Shown here piece by piece: positions 21,182 to 32,776 of a stretch of 64,000 bases of DNA. The translations under genes were made by a program, and so were the position numbers. The first letter of the stretch is position 1; each line of letters opens with the position of its first letter. The notes beneath the pieces are model-generated. The model was not told where the DNA came from, did not search any database, and saw only the letters and a program-made list of their open reading frames with translations. Source of the stretch: Thelonectria olida (lineage: Eukaryota; Ascomycota; Sordariomycetes; Hypocreales; Nectriaceae); contig JAGPYM010000035.1 of assembly GCA_020736575.1 (NCBI GenBank), forward strand, positions 1 through 64,000, given 5' to 3'.

Positions 21182-23440
21182 TCAGCCCTGCTCAAGCCCG
21201 TAGAGCGGCATCGACATGGTATCCATACTGAGCACCTGTGCCATCCAATTATCCATGTCCCATTGCTCCAGCACCATCTCAGATCCCTCGGTTTGCATAG
21301 CCCCGAATACTTCCCCCAACGCCTCTACGTCTTGCAGCATTTTTTCGTGGCCCTTGCTGGCGAGGTTTCCGGCTTTTACCAGGTCGTGGAGCAACGTCTT
21401 CGCCGTAGAGTAAGTCACGGCATCAATGTCCTTTTCGTCAAAACTTCCCGGTCTCCACCGGTTGACAGATATCGCCAGCGAGAAGATTGTTAAACTTGAA
21501 AAGAGATGCAAGCTGTCCCAGAAGCCGAACTTGGCTACAGGAGGTTAGTGTGCTGTGTTGAATTGGGGTGAGGGACTGGACGACTGAATAGGGAACTTAC
21601 CAACTCTTTCATGGTGCCACAGACTGATCAAGATGGAGAGATTTGTACGAGCGGCGCGGAGACAAGAGTCGCTGAATGCTTTCAGGTTGTCATCCTGAGA
21701 TGCGCTGTCCACTTCGTCGGATACAAAAAACGTGACGCGTTTCAGAAAGAGTGGTCTGAGCAAGAGAATGAAACACTACCATAAGTCAGCATGGCCCAGT
21801 TCTTGGTAAATCACAAAGGGCTCGTCATATACCTGCTGGCAGCGTAAATACAAAGAGGCTAAGGAGCGCATCGTTGGCGTTCTCGACATTGATTCGGGCA
21901 TGCCGGCTTCGCAGTTGAAGGACATGTAGGGAGGCAGATCTTTAAGCCAGCTTTCCAACTTGAACAAAATCGGCCTCACCCGTCGCTCGACATCAGGCAC
22001 ATCATCCTGAATAGACTGCCATGACTCAATGGAGACATCGGCTTCGGCCTTCATAAAGGTAAGCTCGATGCGTGCGCGAAGGAAGTCTGCTTCTTGGAAT
22101 TGGCCCGCGTCCTCTGGGCGCAGTTCGTCGTTTGACGGGTAGTCCAGCTTGATTTGGCCGGGCTGGAGAGAAGGAAATAGGCCAAGCTCGCTACTGGTCA
22201 TCTTGTCCAAACAGTACGACGTCCAGAACACTCGTTTTCGATGCTCTTGATCTAGGATGGAACAGTTCCGCGGCGAGGGTTGGTGAAGCCCCAGCAAGTT
22301 GCACATTCTGGCGCTCATCCCAGCATACATGTATGCTGTTTTTTTGCGATTTAGAGAGTAAGAATAAAAGGTCTAATGGGTGTAGGTCAGTATCATATTT
22401 CGCCGAGCCAGGTCGTCCGTTGCTCTGATATGACGAAACATACGGCAAGGTTTAGTATCTCAATATGCTCAAGACTTGGCTCTTCAAATGGTAATTTGAG
22501 TAGCGTCAAAGCCTGTTCGAAGAAGGTGGTGCCTGGGGGCGATGGTGTTCCGGAAGAGCTTCCATCATTCGACGGGCTCGACGTCGGATCTAGGTGAATG
22601 ACAGGTGTATGATAGTTGACAAAGGTTTCCCCAAGTGAAAGGACTATTAGCATTCGGCATAGCCAAAGACGGTCCTTGACTTCCTGGGACTCTGGAGATT
22701 TGTATGTAAGTTCAAGGCGCTCCCTAAAATTCCTCCACAAGAACCAATGATAGTCGTGACCCATGTAGATTTCCATCTGGTCTAACAGATGGTGGGCATA
22801 TGGATACGGTGGGAGGGTAAGAGAAATGGGTTGATCTGTCTACTTTATCAGCCATCCACCATTCAGACTGTAGGCGGCCTTTCACCTACGAGCTGTGTCA
22901 AAGGTGAGACGGAAATACTCGTATGTAGACGCAGAGGAACCTGCAGACTTTGCCAAGTCATCTGAACCCCCATTAACCCCTGATGAATGATCTGAGATCG
23001 TAGAGAAGGTTGCCGTTTGACGCAGTTGATTAACTTTGGCTAGGAATGCCTCGGCTGCCGAGTTTTCAACAGTTTGCTGCTTTAAGCTGTTGTTGACAGG
23101 ATGGCTTTGTCCCTCGACTTCATTGGCAAGTAAGCTTGGTTGGTGGCTTTCCCGCGAGCGCCTCGTTCTATCACGGGCCGCCTCTAAGGTCTTCAAATAG
23201 CCCTCGGGAACCGTGAGCATTCTTTCTTGACGACTGTAGATACACTCAACATGGGCCGCTTGACAATTTCGACAGGGCCTGTCTACAGACAGATGTTAAT
23301 TTTCTCGCACGGAGGACGCTTCGTATGAGTAGCTTACCCCGCGAGCATCTCACTTTCTGCTTGTGACATCTTTGGCAAGCCGTACTCCTTCGCCCACCGT
23401 TCCGACGTATCTCAGGTGGTGTGGAGAAGGCCGCGCTCAT
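21182..23440 (-). CDS. Zn2Cys6 transcription factor (Fungal_trans)
   Basis: Model complement(21182..21534, 21601..21775, 21833..22372, 22444..22835, 22890..23282, 23338..23440), 651 aa, five introns, every junction in phase. The binuclear zinc cluster spans the first junction: CQRCHKQKVRCSRG in exon 1 and RPCRNCQAAHVEC in exon 2, giving C-x2-C-x6-C-x6-C-x2-C-x6-C. The middle holds the fungal transcription-factor homology region (SLNRKKTAYMYAGMSARM, RVFWTSYCLDKM). Intron 3 (22373-22443) must be removed to keep that region. As the only regulator beside the permease, D-amino-acid oxidase, reductase and methyltransferase genes at 23,781-31,162, it is the likely pathway-specific activator; this is inference from position. 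Confidence 0.9.
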
Positions 23441-23780
23441 ATTGATCAAGTCAAGGCTGGAGTATGTGCCTGTGCTTGCAGGAAGATGAACGGTCGAGCC
23501 ACCAACTGTAGGATACGGGAGATACTTATAGCCGTATTATGCAAGTTAACTATTAAGCTAGTTGCCACTCCTCCCCGCCATCCGACTGCGGGGGTGCCAG
23601 GGAAGAGACTAACAGCCACAAGCAGGCATTCCAAGTCATCCTTGTAGCTCCAGATAAGAACACCAGAAGCTGATCACGAATACATTCGTACTATGGTCAC
23701 TATGAGATAGCACGCCCAACACAAGGATTTGGGCTAATTCCTCTTATCGCAACCACTCGACCCAAGATCCCCGCCACTAC
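23441..23780. other. Intergenic: regulator promoter and permease 3' flank
   Basis: Short spacer with no gene; holds the promoter of the regulator starting at 23440. Confidence 0.35.
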
Positions 23781-26150
23781 CTAGGTAGAATACCGGAACA
23801 AGGGGCTTCGATCGCCCAGCTCCGACAGCTCTTCCTCCGTGTACTTGGTATGAACCTGCTCGATGGGAATAGCAGCCCGCTTCGCGTTGATGCGCTTGAG
23901 AATGTAATAGTAAATCACGGGCCAAATTACGCCAAAAGCCACCAGCATGCCGAGAGAAATGCCAAAGCCCACCGGATACGTCGGCGACTGTTCCGCAATG
24001 TAAATATTCGAACCCACAATCTAAGGTCGACAGTTTAGCCAATGCGCAATCAGGTCCAAGGGCATAAGAGAAACTTACTCCTCCCAGCTGGGAAAACGAT
24101 ATCATTGCACCAATCCCTACTGCGCGCTTCATGGAGCCAGCACAGTTCAGTGCAATCCAGGCCGTCACAGCGGGTGAGATGGGATACAGGCCAGCCGTTG
24201 CAAAAAAGACACCGAGTACTGATCGGAACGTGTTAGTTATTCCGCTGGTTGAGTTTTGCCTTTTTGCATTTTGGCCAACTTACGAGTCACTCCGGGCAGC
24301 TCAGGGTACCTCGAGCTGACCATCATAATTACGAAACCGCTACACGGCGCAGGCATAGGTCAGCTTGCACTTCACCAAGTTTCCGAGGCCTGTGTTGTAA
24401 CTTACCAAACAGCTAGTAAATTGGGCAAGAGAACTGAGAGCATCCTCTGTCTGTACCGGTCTGCGGCCCATCCGGAGAAGACAGTCACGATAGATGCAAA
24501 GATGTAGGGCGGTACTGTCATAGCTTGTGCATTGGCAGCCGTATAACCAAGATTCTTGATGCTATTCCACAAGTAACCCATTAGTCCTAGCCTGCCGCCA
24601 AATTCCGGAAGGACATCTGCTTACATGGTAGGTAGAATGAACGAATAGCCGTAGACGGTGACGCAAAGGGTGAACTCCATCAATGCACTATCGAAGGGTC
24701 AGTCAAGCAGATATAATCGGGGTGTCAAGGTTGAACAAACACAGCGTAAATGTGGAATGACTACATGGATAAACATTAGCTCCTTCTTGAATGAGTTGGA
24801 CGTTAGGAAAAAGATAGAAATACCGTAAAGGCGTCTTTAGCAGCTTTCCAGGAGAATTCTTCCTTCTCGGCGACACCAGTCTCGCCGCCAGCTGCGTATC
24901 GGTGGCGGAGGATCAAGAAGTGTCTCTCTTCAGGGCTGAGCCACTTCGTAACTTTGGCAGGGGTATCGCTAAGGGCCCAAAACGCGCATACGGCGATGAA
25001 CAGGGAGAAAAGGCCTGAGAGTAAAAGTCTTAGTCGAGGGACAGTCGGCGAACAAGGTTGAGCCCTACCTTCTATGCAGTAGATGAACCTCCAACCGCGA
25101 AATCCCCACGTGTAGTCCAGATGACCAATGCCATAGGCCAAGAGTCCAGAGAATGCACCGGCGCTGGGAAAGACTCGATGTCAGTCTCGTGTCTCATGCG
25201 GCTTAGCTGTTTCTTTGCTTACGCAGAGGCGCCGCAGTAGAAAATTGTCATGCGCGAGTGGATTTCGGCAGGCGAATACCAATAAGTCAAGATAAAGGAG
25301 CATCCGGGGAAAACGCCTTGAAAACTGTGAGCTGGCGGAAGGTTTATTACACTTGGCAATGAATGTCGACATACCAGCTTCGAACCATCCAAGCACTAGG
25401 TAAAGATTTGTTAGCTCTGATTGATCGCCGAGGCGAAGGACCAAGTAGCTCACAAACTCGGAACGCTGTCCATCCTGCTTTGTTGTTCTGCATGGAGGAA
25501 AAGACCAAGACCAAAGAAACCATCGATAGAAGAAAGGGAAGCCAGATCTATGTAGTTTGCAGATTAGCATTGACAAATAGACTCTAAGTTGCATTAACCA
25601 GTCGTACCTTGGGCCCGAACCGCTTGAGGGCAATATTCGATGGTCTAGAGTGGACCGTTCAGTAAATGCTTTTTCATCGGCTTCGATTCTCAGGCCAACA
25701 CTTACACGCCAGCAGCAGCATAAGTGACGAAAAACACGGAGAGGGCCGTGTTCCAATCTTGACCGGTCAGACCCATGTCGGGGATGGCACCGAACAGCTT
25801 TGCGTTTCCTATTCGAGGGGTCAGAGAAGCTGAAGGAAGGGAGCGCAGTTTTAGAAGGATGGAACAACATACCGACATTGCTGCGATCGACATACGACAA
25901 AAGGTAAATGATGATTAATTGTGGGAGGACATGCAAGCTGTAGTTGAGTCAATGAACGCCCAGGTCGGAGTAGACAGCGTGCAGCGACTTACTCAACCTT
26001 TCGCACAAGCTTCTGCAGGCGTAGCCCCGTAAACTCCCCACTGAGCTGGAGATACTCGTCGTACTCTGTCATGTGGACGGATCCCTTGGCAACGTCGATA
26101 GTACCATGGTCGTCTTCCGTGGGCACTTTATCGTTGGCTGAATGGGCCAT
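23781..26150 (-). CDS. MFS anion:cation symporter, allantoate/pantothenate permease type
   Basis: Fifteen-exon model: complement(23781..24020, 24079..24218, 24284..24339, 24406..24561, 24625..24687, 24741..24760, 24824..25014, 25069..25163, 25223..25316, 25375..25395, 25454..25547, 25608..25644, 25706..25808, 25873..25937, 25993..26150), 510 aa, all in phase. It reads as a full ACS-family (Dal5/Fen2-like) carrier: YLLSYVDRSNVGNAKLFG in helix 1, helix 5 region VLLGWFEAGVFPGC, SPAEIHSRMTIFYCGAS, WLSPEERHFLILRHR in the central loop, and late helices GWAADRYRQR and GLYPISPAVTAWIALN. The hydrophilic C-terminus ends SELGDRSPLFRYST. Expected at the plasma membrane, importing an organic anion such as a vitamin, ureide or amino-acid derivative. 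Exons of 20, 21 and 37 nt are unusually short. A TATA-like GGATATATAC lies at 26271-26280. Confidence 0.85.
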
Positions 26151-26814
26151 TGCGGAGTTGCAAAGATGGTGTGGTTGCGGTCGCTGAGTGAGGTTGTGCA
26201 GTTGGTAGAACAATGGATAAATGAGAAGCACTGAATGAGAAGCACTGGATTCAAACCTGTCATCTGATCAGGATATATACCATGATGGCATCCTTGTTGT
26301 TGATAGCTTATCTGGGGAAGCCCTGTCTAGGAGGAACTGGCCCTCCACAGCTGAGGGATCGGACATGAAAGCCGGGGAACTGAGGCGAGTCAACCTAGGC
26401 TCGGTGGTATTTGCCTAGCGCATTTTGGACTACCCCAGATCCCCGTAAGATAGTCGTAGGCGCAAGCAAAGGACCAACAGAAGGGATTGAGGGGAAAAGT
26501 CAAGGCGTAAGGGATGCAAACCATGCGACCCCATGCTATGATCGGCGACATTTCCCGAGCGTCCCCTTCGTTATCAAGATCGGACCCATTTGCCGTCCAA
26601 TCCCTTGAGCAAGGAGCCAATCAACCTCACATACTGTGCATAATTCCATCCAATGTGCATGGTCATGGCCTTTTGGAATACCTGTCATGCTCCACAAACA
26701 CATGATCCTCTTCAAGTATTTATGAGACGTGTCTGTGCCCTCATTATATGCTGAATAACACAGACTCAATCGTTGCAAGTCTAATCTTTCTATCGAATCA
26801 CTAACTCACCCACC
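26151..26814. promoter_or_regulatory. Shared divergent promoter: permease / D-amino-acid oxidase
   Basis: 664 bp between the starts of divergent genes, so both promoters lie here. TATA-like elements are at about 26271-26280 (toward the permease) and near 26717 (toward the oxidase). Shared control is inferred from the divergent layout. Confidence 0.5.
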
Positions 26815-28237
26815 ATGGCCAAGATTACTATTGTTGGTGCCGGGTGAGCAATCCATTACAAGCCCGTCAAGTGGTACACTGAATTGACATGACTCCAGCA
26901 TTGTCGGTATGGCTGTCGCTAGTATGCTTCCCAGGTCCCATGACGTGACCATTGTCGCCCGTAACCTCCCCGGCGATGTTGAGAGTCTAGATTGGGCGAG
27001 CCCTTGGGCCGGCGCCGTCTTTCTCGGCTTGGATGGCTCAACCCCAGAAGAGCAGCAGATGCAAAGAGACGCCTTTGCCTATCTGTGGTCGCTTGTGACC
27101 AGCAATCCCGAGTCTAGCGTCCGGGTAAGACATCGCTTTGCTGCCAGGTTCAAATCCTTGACAGTCCAATGTTAAACCATGATTTTAATAAGTAGAAAAT
27201 TGAGATGCATGACTTGCAAGAGACGACAACCCTTGATCAGATCTGGTACCGCGACTTGATGCCCGAGGTATGAGCTCCGTACTGTGCACCACCGAAATGG
27301 GTAATGTTTATCTATTTGGCCTTTCTAGTTCCGCGTTATGCGAAAAGATGAGCTCCCCGAGGGTGTAATCTTGGGAATGAGCTGTGAGTCTATTCGCCCG
27401 TTGACAGCATTAATTGAAGTCACTAACCGGACTGCATGCAGACAAGACCGTCGTGCTTACTCCCACGACTTTTCTCCCTTGGCTAGCAAAGCGATTAAAG
27501 GAAAGTGGAGTGAAGTTCTTGCGAAAGACGGTTAACTCGCTTTCGGATCTCAAGCGCCTTGATCACGATGTGCTCGTCAACGCAACAGGGTGTGGTGCCA
27601 AGTTCCTACACGACGTTGCCGACTCTAACCTCCAGCAAGTCCGCGGCCAAACTATCCTCGTCAGAACCGGCTTTGACAAGGTCGTCATGAGGCACGGCAG
27701 AGACTACACTTACGTGATCCCACGTCTAGATGGCACGGCCATCCTCGGAGGCATCAAACAGGTCAACAACACGTGAGTCATGAGACGCAAAGCTTCTTGT
27801 ATGTCGACTGGCTAACTCGTTTCACTACGTAGGGATCCTTACGTGGACGTCGACATCAGGAACGACGTAAATTTCCAAAGAGCATTCGAACACATGTGAT
27901 TCAGACTGATGCTGATGTTTTAGATTCTGCGACGTGTCCACGAGAACGCTCCCAGTGTTTTCGCGGAGGAAAAAGTCGAGAACGTCAAGATGATTCGTGA
28001 CAACGTTGGAATACGTCCTGCGAGGACCGGCGGAGTTCGCGTTGAAAAGGAGGTTACAGGTGGGCAAAACATCGTCCACGCGTATGGTAGGCTGGCCAGC
28101 TCTTTCCACCCTCAAGACTCTACTAAGTGATGATAATAGGTACTGGCGGCGGCGGTTACGTGTTCAGTTTCGGTGTAGGAAGAGCGGCATGCGCACTCGT
28201 AAACGAGTTCCTCTTCAGGCCTCAAGCTCGACTGTGA
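26815..28237 (+). CDS. D-amino-acid oxidase (FAD-dependent), peroxisomal type
   Basis: Model join(26815..26843, 26899..27124, 27196..27267, 27329..27383, 27442..27772, 27833..27866, 27924..28086, 28140..28237), 335 aa, seven introns in phase; length is normal for the family. The start ITIVGAGIVGMAVA is the GxGxxG dinucleotide fold for FAD. YTYVIPRLDGTAILGG lies in the substrate-domain sheet, GIRPARTGGVR carries the conserved arginine region that binds the substrate carboxylate, and YGTGGGGYVFSFGVGRAA is the C-terminal FAD motif. The enzyme oxidises D-amino acids to 2-oxo acids, ammonia and hydrogen peroxide. The C-terminal tripeptide ARL fits the PTS1 consensus, so import into peroxisomes is expected. 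It is divergent from an organic-anion permease, and substrate uptake by that neighbour is a reasonable inference. Confidence 0.9.
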
Positions 28238-28538
28238 GCTGCGGCCGCCATCGTTGTCAGTTGCACAAGAGCAGAAGTCGCTTGAGTTTCGTGGCATATC
28301 ATCACTTAACGAAAGTCGAGGACACCAAAGTCCAGTTTAATTTCTAGAGCTGAATTTAGCCTGAGCCAGATCCATCCAGCTCATCTTTCTTATTCGCTGC
28401 AACCTCATGCAGAGCATCAACAACTTGTCGCTATACTCTTCTAGGATAGTTTCAAGGGTCATTTTGGTACTTTGGTTCGCATACATATAAAGAACTCGAG
28501 AGGCACGGATTCCCCTCCTTCATTACCCTGCAGCCATC
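28238..28538. promoter_or_regulatory. Intergenic with TATA element before the reductase gene
   Basis: ATATAAAG at 28485-28492 lies about 47 bp before the ATG at 28539. Nothing else is seen. Confidence 0.45.
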
Positions 28539-29600
28539 ATGACTTCCACTGATCGCAACTGTCCAGCTATCGTGACCGGTGGCTGCGGTTTCTTTGGTCA
28601 CGCCTTGGTCCAGGATATAAAAAAGGAGTCAATTTACAGCCGCATGATCGTCGTCAGTCGTAATCCCAAATTTAACCTCGTCGAGGGTGTCGAGTATCGA
28701 GCCAGCAGTGTCACAGGCGCCCACTTCGTCAAGGTGCTCTTCGAAGACGTCAAGCCGCACATTGTCTTTCATACAGCCTCGCCTCGGCGACCTCGAGCGA
28801 GTTCAGTGACGTCAACGTCAACGGAACCAAAATCCTGCTCGAGGCGGCGATCGAGACACCTTCTACCAAAGCCTTCATTTACACATCCTCAGTCAACGTT
28901 GCGAGCGGAGGCCCGCATGTTCAGCTGACGGAAGAAGCGCCATATTGGAAACAAACCGACAACACAATAACCTACTGGAAGTCGAAAGCCGAGGCAGAGC
29001 AAGCAGTGCTGGCCGCCAATGGCCCTGATCTGAAAACAGTTGCCCTCGACTACCGTTGATTATTGGCTCAGGCGACCATGCCATGATCCCTCGTCAGGTC
29101 GACGCCTATGAGCAGAACAAGACAGGAGTTCAGCTAGGAGACGGCAAAATCCTCATCGACGTGGTATCAACCGAGAACGGATCTATCGCGCACCTCATAG
29201 CCGCAAACGCTCTTCTACACCCAAACACCGCTCCGAGCCAGGTCGATGGCGAAGCCTTCAACATCACCGACGGCGCATCAATTTCCTTCTGGGATATGAC
29301 TCGCATCATCTGGGCTGCTGCAGGGGATACAGCCAACCCCCTGCGTGGCTCGCCATGGCTATGGCGACGCTGGCCGAGACAACCTATGCCATTTTCACCC
29401 TCGGCGCCAAGACGTCAGAGCTGAACAGGCACATGGTCGATTTTTGCACCAATGAATATACGTACAGCATTGGAAAGGCTAGGCAGAGGCTGAACTACAA
29501 GCCAGAAGCTAATATCGCAGTTGTGTTGAGGGAGGCTGTAGCGTGGGAGTTGAGGAAACGAGGGCAGTCAGTAGTATCGACTACGCCCGTAGAGCAGTAA
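28539..29600 (+). pseudogene. 3beta-HSD-like NAD(P)-dependent reductase with three frameshifts
   Basis: Extended short-chain dehydrogenase of the 3beta-hydroxysteroid dehydrogenase / sterol-4alpha-carboxylate decarboxylase type. The Rossmann start AIVTGGCGFFGHALV (GxxGxxG) and later YWKSKAEAEQ (YxxxK) are intact, followed by LPLIIGSGDHAMIPRQ and a C-terminus ending TTPVEQ. Three single-base frame changes break it: near 28782 (after HTASP), near 29046 (before LPLIIG) and at the five-C run 29337-29341. Each is explained by loss of one C next to other Cs, and no intron can repair them. It is therefore either a recent pseudogene or an intact gene with assembly errors; clustering at C runs makes error a real possibility. 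No introns are needed otherwise. It sits between the D-amino-acid oxidase and the methyltransferase. Confidence 0.75.
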
Positions 29601-29715
29601 CAACAAAACAGTTGAACTGAGATTGAAATAATACTTTTTCTCATTTATTGTCAACTCATTCTCTTTTGTACGGTCGAATCAAGCTCATCTCCATGTTCAG
29701 CCTTTCGTCCACCAA

Positions 29716-31162
29716 CTAGTTCTCGAGCCTGATCTCAAGAAATTGGTGCAGAGCACCAGGCAAGTTAGAAACATAAGTAATCTTCAACCTCTCGTCCACC
29801 TTGTTCAACAACCCTTTCCAATCCTCCAGACTGCGCTCCAATGAGTTGAATGCATTCAGCATCTGAAGATCAGCCCCATTCATCATGCGCCCAAGCGTAG
29901 CGAAAGGAAGCGCCTCGGTGTCTGGTGGCGCCACGGCCTCAACCAAAAGAACGCGCGAGCCTGACTCTAGATGCGGCAATAGGGTTGTGAGGATCTTGGC
30001 CGCGTACTTGTCGGGCCAATCGTGCAATATCATCTTCAGCATGTATACTTGGCCTTTGGTGTTTTGGGGTGTGAAGAAATCGCGTGTCTCAAAGCGGATT
30101 CGGGACTTGAGCTCCTCGGGAATTTGCTCATCGAAAGCAGCTTGGACCTTGGGAAGATCTTGCACGACGATACTCAAGCCGGGGAAAGTATTGGCAAGAT
30201 GAATCGCATCGTGGCCGCTTGAGCCTCCAATCTAAGGGGAATTAATACGACAAGCTTCATCAGGGACGGGTTGAGAGGACATCTTACGTCAACAACAGTC
30301 ACCTCGCCGAGTTTAGACCAATCGTAGCCCATCTTGAGCAAATCTTCCACTTTGATGGCTGAGGCACCAGCGGCGGCTTGCATGCTCTCGGCAAACTTGG
30401 TTGCTCGCCATCCCTCCGGTTTGCCCTCAACGCTGCGGTCCAAGTAATCCCAGAAATACTCCGGCTTCCCTATTCTGTCTATATCGGCCACCGCGAAACC
30501 ACTTTCAAGGGGCTCCTCGCTCGAGGTTTCTTTGCCAGAACTGAATTTTCTGAATGCCTCGGCCATGTGAAGCGCGCCGGGCCTGGCCTCTTCGAAGTTG
30601 TGACGAAGCCAGGACCGGATCAAGTGCTGCTTGGCTGGGACAGCAGAGAGGGATGTATGAACGATGCTACCTGGTGCGTTTGGCGCGCTGGCAAAGAATC
30701 GAATTGCAATGGCGTACTTGAGAATGCGACGGACGAGGTTCTCGGGAAGATTGACCCGGGTGGCAATTTCGCTATACGTTGCCGATCCGCCTAAAGGCAC
30801 AGCGCTCCAGAAATCAAATTGATTGAGGATATCCATGATGGTCGCATCGTAGTTGAGCTACATGGAAGAATTAGCCCGAGCTCTTGATACCTCAGTTGGT
30901 GAACGAGAGAGTTATTTACAAAGATAGGGCCCAAGAAGGATGCGTCAGTCGGTCCCAGTGCGAGACGGTACATGTCCGTAGCAGCGTCGAGCAACTGCAT
31001 ACGAAGGCCGAGAATCTCTGGGGACTTTGGATATTCAGCAAGGCCATCCTCGGTAAAGGATGGCGCGGCGTGTCCATCTTGCTCAAGTTTCGAGGCAAGG
31101 GCACTCGATGCTTGAGAGATGGCCTCTGCCAGACTGGTGAGAGATGGTGTCGCGTTAGTCAT
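29716..31162 (-). CDS. O-methyltransferase (Methyltransf_2 type)
   Basis: Model complement(29716..30231, 30288..30857, 30920..31162), 442 aa, both introns in phase. The N-terminal half is the helical dimerisation/winged-helix domain usual for fungal O-methyltransferases. The SAM site is rebuilt at the second junction as VVDIGGSSGHDAIHLAN, followed by SIVVQDLPKVQAAF. The catalytic region reads LKMILHDWPDKYAAKIL, whose histidine is the general base in this family. The end (GALHQFLEIRLEN) is normal. These enzymes methylate hydroxyls of small aromatic or polyketide-like products. No backbone synthase is near, so the substrate is unknown. A TATA box (31241-31248) and a CCAAT element on the minus strand near 31275 lie upstream. 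Confidence 0.9.
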
Positions 31163-32073
31163 GCTAGTGAATGCAATTGAACGATGAGATAATTGTAGGT
31201 TAACTCTTGCCAGTTCTCTCTTTAGGAAACTATGGCTTCCTTTATAAATCCTTTGTATCTCGGACCAGATGCTCCTATTGGCTTGTATACGAAGTAGAAG
31301 TTCGGACTTCGGTACTCCGTACGAAGGAATTAGTTACTTGGCGGATAAACATGCCGCTGACACCTCATGTCAGCAGTAATCCGCATGGAGACAATTACAT
31401 GCAAGTCAGCCGCAACTGCTGCTCTAACAGGTCTAGCACGCGGAGAACGTGTACATATTTGTATTCGATAGGTTCCAATCGAAGCCGTAGGACAAGGATG
31501 CGCGAGTCCTAATGACGGGGGAGCTGGTGCCTATTCGATTTGTCACGGGCGCTGTATTCTAATAGCTGAGCAGGCTCACTAAGTGCATAATACAACCTAT
31601 TAAGGCGATATTGTAAATTTTAAAGGACAATAACTGAGAATATGAAAATGGATCTAAGAGGGGTCCAATCAAATTAAGAATAACCTCAGACGCGGTGGGC
31701 GGCGGGGGCATTATCCTGCGTAGGAAGCTTCAACTCAATATGGGACAAGTTCCGGGTTTAGGAAGGCAGCTGTTGATTCCATGCAGATGAGGAGTAGTTT
31801 CTACACTGGATACACTAAGGGCCGAATGATATCCGTTTCCATGTCTTAATTAAAGGTCAAAGCCAAAGGAGACAGATTCCGCCGTCTCGTCTCTCCTCCC
31901 CTTCCCGTCTCCTCACTCAACACGAGACACGAGGAGCGTCTGTTCTCAATAGCGTTCGAGAGATGGGATTCTGTTTACCGCTAACAGCATTCTGTAGGAT
32001 AGGACTTCATGCAGACCACCAAGTCAAGTCACTTTCCCAAAGTGACAACCAGAGCTTCATCGCCAGAAGGGCG
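31163..32073. promoter_or_regulatory. Upstream region of the methyltransferase gene
   Basis: TTTATAAA at 31241-31248 lies about 80 bp from the start codon at 31162, with an inverted CCAAT near 31275. The remaining 0.8 kb shows no gene. Confidence 0.45.
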
Positions 32074-32776
32074 TTATGTCTCCCAAATACGCTGATTGTA
32101 TAGAACTTGGAAGAGGACTCTGGGTTTTCGTCTCGAGTTCATGGCCTTGACTCTTTTCCGCCGATTCATCCCAGGGAGGCTTGTTGCGCTCGGCACGCCA
32201 TTACTGTGAAAGATTTGGAAGAAGTACATTTTCAGTATCTGTAGCCCGGTTGAAATAGGAGGTTGAGGTTGACATCTCAAGCATCGTCCTTGTACAAGTT
32301 CGCCCACAGTCCGCAACAGTGGCAGTATGCTGGTTGATGGGGAGAATTGTTCATTGTCGAAGAAGGTCCGGGCTCGTTGTCTATAGTCGTCACGGAAGTC
32401 ATTCAGCGAGCATGAGGCGCGAGCATAAAAGAGCCGTTGATATATGTCTGGCCACTCCAGACCGTATCGGTCCTTCGTTTTCCAAGGCTCGTCACGCTCA
32501 TAAAAGTCCACGCTCCCCGTATACCTTTTTTTTTCTGGCACGGGCAATGGGATCGTTCGAGGTCCCTTCGTGGATATCAACGAGACACTTCTCCAGGTGG
32601 CGCAGACCATTGCATCCGCCTGTCGCTGACTTGAGCAGAGTCGTAACGAGATCGAAGCCGTAGGGTGCTAGTGTTGCTACAAATCCCCTCCTCAACCCTA
32701 AACCAGAGGCGTATGAAGTAGAGTTGTAGGACATACCTGGTAAGCATAACGTGCAGCTCCATCTATGGCACACCAA
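32074..32776 (-). pseudogene. Possible gene relic, unrecognised
   Basis: Two overlapping minus-strand frames look like successive parts of one protein separated by a frame change at a run of nine T (32526-32534). The upstream part includes TTLLKSATGGCNGLRHLEK and ends near IARARKK; the downstream part continues with YTGSVDFYERDEPWKTKD and WPDIYQRLFYARASCSL. Neither part matches a family I know. It could be a decayed gene, a gene with a homopolymer error, or a chance open frame. Confidence 0.3.
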
